Shown here piece by piece: positions 55,069 through 58,515 of a stretch of 58,515 bases of DNA. The DNA is from Verrucomicrobiia bacterium (lineage in GTDB: Bacteria > Verrucomicrobiota > Verrucomicrobiia > Limisphaerales > DSYF01). Position numbers and translations under genes: made by a program. Location: NCBI GenBank assembly GCA_035765895.1, contig DASTWL010000092.1, forward strand, positions 1-58,515, given 5' to 3'. Within the stretch, counting starts at the first letter, position 1; the number at the start of each line of letters is the position of its first letter. The notes below the pieces were generated by a model. It made no database searches. It was not told the DNA's origin and saw nothing but the letters and a program-made list of their open reading frames with translations.

Positions 55069-55361
55069 ATCCACTGCAGCACACGCTGATTTTTTTGGGC
55101 CGGCTTTATCGCTGGACGTTGTCCCCGTTGAAGACCGCCTTGTTTGGTCCGACGGGGCGTTGCCGTTTTGAACCCAGCTGCTCCGCGTATGCCATCGAGG
55201 CGGTGCGGGTCCACGGCGCGCTGGCCGGCAGCTGGCTGGCGTTGAAACGGATCGGGCGCTGTCATCCCTGGGGTGGCTGTGGTCACGATCCTGTACCGCC
55301 CCGGCGGCCGGGGGCGACCGCGCCCAAACTGGCCTCGTCGCCGGGCGATTGCGGCTGTTAA
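55065..55361 (+). CDS. yidD: Membrane protein insertion efficiency factor YidD
   Basis: 98 residues. Family signature [40 protein letters not shown] is intact, including the cysteines. Helps YidC-dependent insertion at the inner membrane. Starts within the rnpA stop by 4 nt; yidC follows after 5 nt, so all are one transcript. An extra 15-residue tail ([14 protein letters not shown]) is slightly longer than usual. It begins with an amphipathic stretch ([13 protein letters not shown]) as expected. Three neighbouring genes in the same order confirm the call. Confidence 0.95.
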   Translation: MNPLQHTLIFLGRLYRWTLSPLKTALFGPTGRCRFEPSCSAYAIEAVRVHGALAGSWLALKRIGRCHPWGGCGHDPVPPRRPGATAPKLASSPGDCGC

Positions 55362-55366
55362 AATTC

Positions 55367-57160
55367 ATGGATCGCAAAGCAATCATCGTTGTCAGCGCGT
55401 CACTAGGCTTCATCTTGCTGTGGAGCGTGGTCATCGTTCCGAAGTTTCTCACCAAGCCGTTGCCCCCCGGTGCGATTCCCGCGGCCACCGCGAGTTCCAA
55501 CAACCTTGCCGCAACCGCGGCCACCAATGTGTCCACCGAGCCGGCGCTGGCGGCGTCAACCAACGCCGTGGCGCCTTTTGTGACGCCGGCCGCGCCCGAA
55601 ACGACCCTTACGCTGACCAACCGCAACGCGCGTTACATCTTCACCTCGCATGGCGGTGGCTTGAAGGAAATCGAGCTGGTGCGGTATCCCGAATTCGTGG
55701 CGCGCGGCCAGAGGACGGCCTCCACCAACGTCGCCACGTTGAATCACGGCGCACCGGTGCCGGTCATGGCGTTGCTGGGTGACGCGGCGCTGCAGGGAGA
55801 CGGCGAGTTTCAGTTGTCCCGGACGGCCAACGGCGTGCGGGCCGAAAAGGCCCTGACCAACGGCCTGGTGGTGGTGAAAGAATTTGTGCCGTCATCCAAT
55901 TACCTGTTCACGGCCACGGTGCGCGTGGAGAACCGTTCGGCGGCCGACGTGTCGGTGGGCTCGCAGGAATGGGTCATCGGCACGGCATCACCCATGAACC
56001 CGCTGGACAAGCAGGCGCTCACGACGGTGGGCCTGATGTGGTCGGATGGCAACAAGGCGCACGACACGCCGAAGTCGTGGTTTGACAACCGCAGCTTCAC
56101 CGGCTGCCTCACCGGCCATCAGGAACCGCGCACCGAATATCGCGGTGGCGAAAGCAACGTGGTCTGGGTGGCGGCTCACGACCAGTTCTTCGCCATTGTC
56201 GCCATCCCGCCGACCAACGCGCCGTCCGTCGTCGCCCACACCGTCAAGCTGCCCAAGCCGCCGGTCGATGATTCGATTCCGGGCAGCGCGTCGCTGCCGG
56301 CACCCGAAGGGTTCCAGACGGCCATCAATTACCCCGGCTTCACGGTCAAGGCGGGCGGCACGTTCGAGCGCACGCTGACGTTCTACGCCGGGCCCAAGGA
56401 ATATCGCCGGCTGGCGGAGATTGCCGCGCAGCAGGGGAACGACCTGGATCACTTGATGGGCTTTGGCTTCTTCGGGTTTGTTTCCAAGGCCCTGCTCCTG
56501 GGCATGAACTGGCTGCATGACACGCTCAAGTTCGGTTACGGCCTCGCCATTGTTTTCATCACCATCCTCATCAAAACGGTGTTCTGGCCGCTGACGGCCG
56601 CGAGCACGCGCTCGATGAAGCGCATGCAGACCCTGCAACCGCAGATGAAGGCATTGCAGGAAAAATACAAGGACGACCCGGCCAAGATGAACCGGAAGCT
56701 GATGGAGTTCATGAAGGAGAACCGCGTCAGCCCGCTCGGCGGCTGTCTGCCGATGTTCCTGCAAATCCCGGTGTTCTTCGGCTTCTTCACGATGATTCGC
56801 AGCGCGATCGAGCTGCGCGGCGCGCCTTTCCTGTGGGTGCACGACCTGTCGCAGGCCGACACGTTGTTCTATCTGCCGGGCACGCATTTCCCCTTCAACT
56901 TGCTGCCGCTGATCATGGGCGCCACGATGCTCTGGCAGGCGCGGCTCACGCCGCCGTCGCCGGGCATGGACCCCGCCCAGCAAAAGATCATGAAATACAT
57001 GCCGCTCATGTTCATGGTCTTCCTCTACAATTACTCCGCCGCCCTGACGCTTTACTGGACGACGAACAACCTGCTGACCATTCTGCAGACCAAGCTGACC
57101 AAGGCCAAGGCGCCGGCCCCCGCCACGCCGGCCGTTGCCACGCCGGCCAAACGCAGGTAA
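55367..57160 (+). CDS. yidC: Membrane protein insertase YidC
   Basis: Inserts membrane proteins independently of or with Sec; 597 residues. It is the long Gram-negative form: N-terminal helix (KAIIVVSASLGFILLWSVVI), periplasmic domain (about 80-340), then the conserved core (VFITILIKTVFWPLTAAS, MKRMQTLQPQMKALQEKYKDDP, GGCLPMFLQIPVFFGFFTMI, MKYMPLMFMVFLYNYSAAL, LYWTTNNLLTILQT). The presence of the periplasmic domain supports a diderm envelope. Start ATG 55367 is 5 nt after yidD. A Pro/Ala-rich stretch follows the first helix. Complete. Confidence 0.95.
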   Translation: MDRKAIIVVSASLGFILLWSVVIVPKFLTKPLPPGAIPAATASSNNLAATAATNVSTEPALAASTNAVAPFVTPAAPETTLTLTNRNARYIFTSHGGGLKEIELVRYPEFVARGQRTASTNVATLNHGAPVPVMALLGDAALQGDGEFQLSRTANGVRAEKALTNGLVVVKEFVPSSNYLFTATVRVENRSAADVSVGSQEWVIGTASPMNPLDKQALTTVGLMWSDGNKAHDTPKSWFDNRSFTGCLTGHQEPRTEYRGGESNVVWVAAHDQFFAIVAIPPTNAPSVVAHTVKLPKPPVDDSIPGSASLPAPEGFQTAINYPGFTVKAGGTFERTLTFYAGPKEYRRLAEIAAQQGNDLDHLMGFGFFGFVSKALLLGMNWLHDTLKFGYGLAIVFITILIKTVFWPLTAASTRSMKRMQTLQPQMKALQEKYKDDPAKMNRKLMEFMKENRVSPLGGCLPMFLQIPVFFGFFTMIRSAIELRGAPFLWVHDLSQADTLFYLPGTHFPFNLLPLIMGATMLWQARLTPPSPGMDPAQQKIMKYMPLMFMVFLYNYSAALTLYWTTNNLLTILQTKLTKAKAPAPATPAVATPAKRR

Positions 57161-57181
57161 ACCCGGGCCCGTTTTCACACC

Positions 57182-57634
57182 ATGACTGCACAACCCAAAG
57201 CCACGCTCGAAAAAGTGCTCGCCCTGCTCGGCTTTCCCGCCGAGATCGAGGAGAAGCAAATCGAGGACGGCCTCCTGCTGGACATCAAAACCGAGGACTC
57301 CGGCCGCCTGATCGGCCGCCAGGGCCAGACGCTCGCCGACCTGCAATACATCGTCAACCGGCTCCTGTTCCAACAGGACCAGAACGCGCCGCGCGTGACC
57401 GTGGACGTGGGCGGCTACCGCAACCAGGCGCGGGAAGCGCTCATCAAGAAGGCCATGGAGGCGGCGGAGAAAGTGCGCCGGCTGGGCGACATTGTGGAAC
57501 TGGAGCCGCTCAACTCCTTCGAGCGCCGCATCGTGCACCAGGCCATTAAGGACGACCCGGACATCGAGACGCACAGCGTCGAAGTGGAGGGGACGGACAA
57601 GAAGGCCATTTTGTTCCGGCCCAAAAGAAGCTAA
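57182..57634 (+). CDS. Jag/KhpB-type RNA-binding protein (KH plus R3H domain)
   Basis: 150 residues. KH-like region (KLIGRQGQT type: GRLIGRQGQTLADLQYIVNR) at about 40-60 and R3H domain (ELEPLNSFERRIVHQAIKDD) at about 105-130, the layout of short Jag/KhpB proteins. It lacks the separate N-terminal Jag domain found in Firmicutes. It is the last gene of the rpmH cluster, 21 nt after yidC, as in many bacteria, and probably binds RNA. The start ATG at 57182 fits the family. Confidence 0.92.
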   Translation: MTAQPKATLEKVLALLGFPAEIEEKQIEDGLLLDIKTEDSGRLIGRQGQTLADLQYIVNRLLFQQDQNAPRVTVDVGGYRNQAREALIKKAMEAAEKVRRLGDIVELEPLNSFERRIVHQAIKDDPDIETHSVEVEGTDKKAILFRPKRS

Positions 57635-57720
57635 GCAGGCGCCGGGGATGAATCCTTGAAGTTGGGGGTCACGTTGGGTGAACAGGGGGGCGGTCAACAG
57701 GATTGACATGTTTGGCCGTG

Positions 57721-58515
57721 ATGGAAACGGGGCTTGATGTCCGCGCTTTGCCGTCGGCAACGCTGACCTTCCAGAACAACGGCCTCACGCGTCTGGTCAC
57801 GACCCGGGCCTACGACGCGCTGAACCGGCTGACGAACATCGTGAGCGCCTCCAACAGCGTGGTGTATGCGGCCTTTGCCTACGGCTACAACGCGGCCAAC
57901 CAGCGGACGAACGTGATCACGGCGGACGCCTCGCATTGGGTGTATCAGTATGATAAACTGGGCCAGGTGACCTCGGGCAAAAAATACTGGAGCGACGGCA
58001 CGGCGGTGGCCGGCCAGCAGTTCGACTACGCCTTTGACGACATCGGCAACCGGCAGAGCACGACGCGGGACACGCGCACGGCCAGTTACACGGCCAATCT
58101 GCTCAATCAATACAGCAGCCGGACGGTGCCGGGCTATGTGAACGTGCTGGGCGAAGCGACGAACGCGGCCACGGTGACGGTGTGGACACAGGACGGCGGG
58201 TTTGCCTGTGAACGGCACGACGCCTACTTCCGGGCCGAGGTGACGGCGAGCAACAGTGCCGCCCCCGAATGGCTCAACCTGACGAACCTGGCCGTGCTGA
58301 ACAACGGCACCAACGCCGACCTCATCGCCACCAACACCGGGAACCTGTTCGTGGCGCAGACGCCCGAGACGTTCCAGTATGACTTGGACGGCAACCTGAC
58401 CAACGACGGGCGCTGGCTGCTGACGTGGGACGGCGAGAACCGGCTGGTTAAACTGGAGAGCCAGGCGGCCGCCCCAACGGCCTCCAAGCTGAAACTGGAG
58501 TTCGTGTATGACGCG
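57721..58515 (+). CDS. RHS/YD-repeat protein fragment, 5' truncated and running off the window
   Basis: At least 265 residues read from ATG 57721 with no stop before the window end. RHS-type tyrosine-aspartate repeats: TRAYDALNRLTNI, WVYQYDKLGQVTSG, FDYAFDDIGNRQSTTRD, FQYDLDGNLTNDGRW, LTWDGENRLVKLES. The frame begins in the middle of a repeat; upstream in-frame there is a stop at 57679 and no signal peptide or N-terminal domain, so this is a 5'-truncated gene or the remnant of a larger one. Such repeats form polymorphic toxin or wall-associated shells. The missing 3' part decides whether a toxin domain exists. Confidence 0.8.
   Translation, partial: METGLDVRALPSATLTFQNNGLTRLVTTRAYDALNRLTNIVSASNSVVYAAFAYGYNAANQRTNVITADASHWVYQYDKLGQVTSGKKYWSDGTAVAGQQFDYAFDDIGNRQSTTRDTRTASYTANLLNQYSSRTVPGYVNVLGEATNAATVTVWTQDGGFACERHDAYFRAEVTASNSAAPEWLNLTNLAVLNNGTNADLIATNTGNLFVAQTPETFQYDLDGNLTNDGRWLLTWDGENRLVKLESQAAAPTASKLKLEFVYDA

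Overview
The window is one contiguous, GC-rich bacterial chromosome segment, most likely from a verrucomicrobial lineage close to Pedosphaeraceae/Limisphaerales. This is inferred from the DUF1800-DUF1501 secreted protein pair, several exported proteins sharing a module that ends in a Phe-Tyr-Arg-Leu-like motif, a B12-dependent ribonucleotide reductase, a long diderm-type YidC with a periplasmic domain, and a lone LpxB-N-like membrane protein. No rRNA, tRNA, CRISPR array, insertion sequence or prophage was seen.

Layout. 1-7.3 kb: a truncated sensor-type Ser/Thr kinase, an ArsR regulator divergent from a nine-haem cytochrome with PKD-like domain, a Y-family DNA polymerase, an intergenic block of exact-period 21-nt repeats, an LpxB-N/zinc-ribbon membrane protein and two small paralogous membrane proteins. 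7.5-18 kb: a secretion-oriented block (DUF1800, DUF1501 and DNRLRE proteins in one operon, a solitary beta-sandwich fragment, pantothenate synthetase, a fibronectin III protein and a secreted alpha/beta hydrolase). 18-26 kb: nrdJ, der, a universal stress protein, an mntR-mntH manganese operon and a DUF971 protein. 26-31 kb: a pilM-N-O-P-Q type IV pilus alignment operon, then a LysR regulator. 32-41.4 kb: a signalling cassette (MASE1 hybrid kinase, single-domain receiver, receiver-cyclase) followed by an exported protein with about 26 ankyrin repeats. 41.5-45.4 kb: a TRAP transporter with a TatT lipoprotein and fused DctQM. 45.4-47.9 kb: a tightly coupled trio of a small membrane protein, a Tes-like radical SAM enzyme and an Lgt-like membrane protein. 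47.9-52.6 kb: housekeeping genes (M48 protease, mutM, pyruvate kinase, phosphoribosyltransferase, pyrH). 52.7-57.6 kb: murJ and the conserved rpmH-rnpA-yidD-yidC-jag cluster. The last 0.8 kb is a 5'-truncated RHS/YD-repeat gene running off the end.

How the parts fit. The trio at 45.4-47.9 kb is the best candidate for an undescribed system: a radical SAM enzyme of the family that joins lipid tails is translationally coupled to a membrane protein of the diacylglyceryl-transferase fold, which suggests lipid or lipoprotein-acyl modification. The signalling cassette probably converts a membrane input into receiver phosphorylation and possibly cAMP, but the cyclase lacks the arginine that normally stabilises the transition state. 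Several genes have a sigma70-like promoter whose -10 box lies 6-9 nt before the start codon, suggesting leaderless mRNAs. Coordinates and start choices come from reading the sequence only; family names rest on motif recognition, not on database searches.
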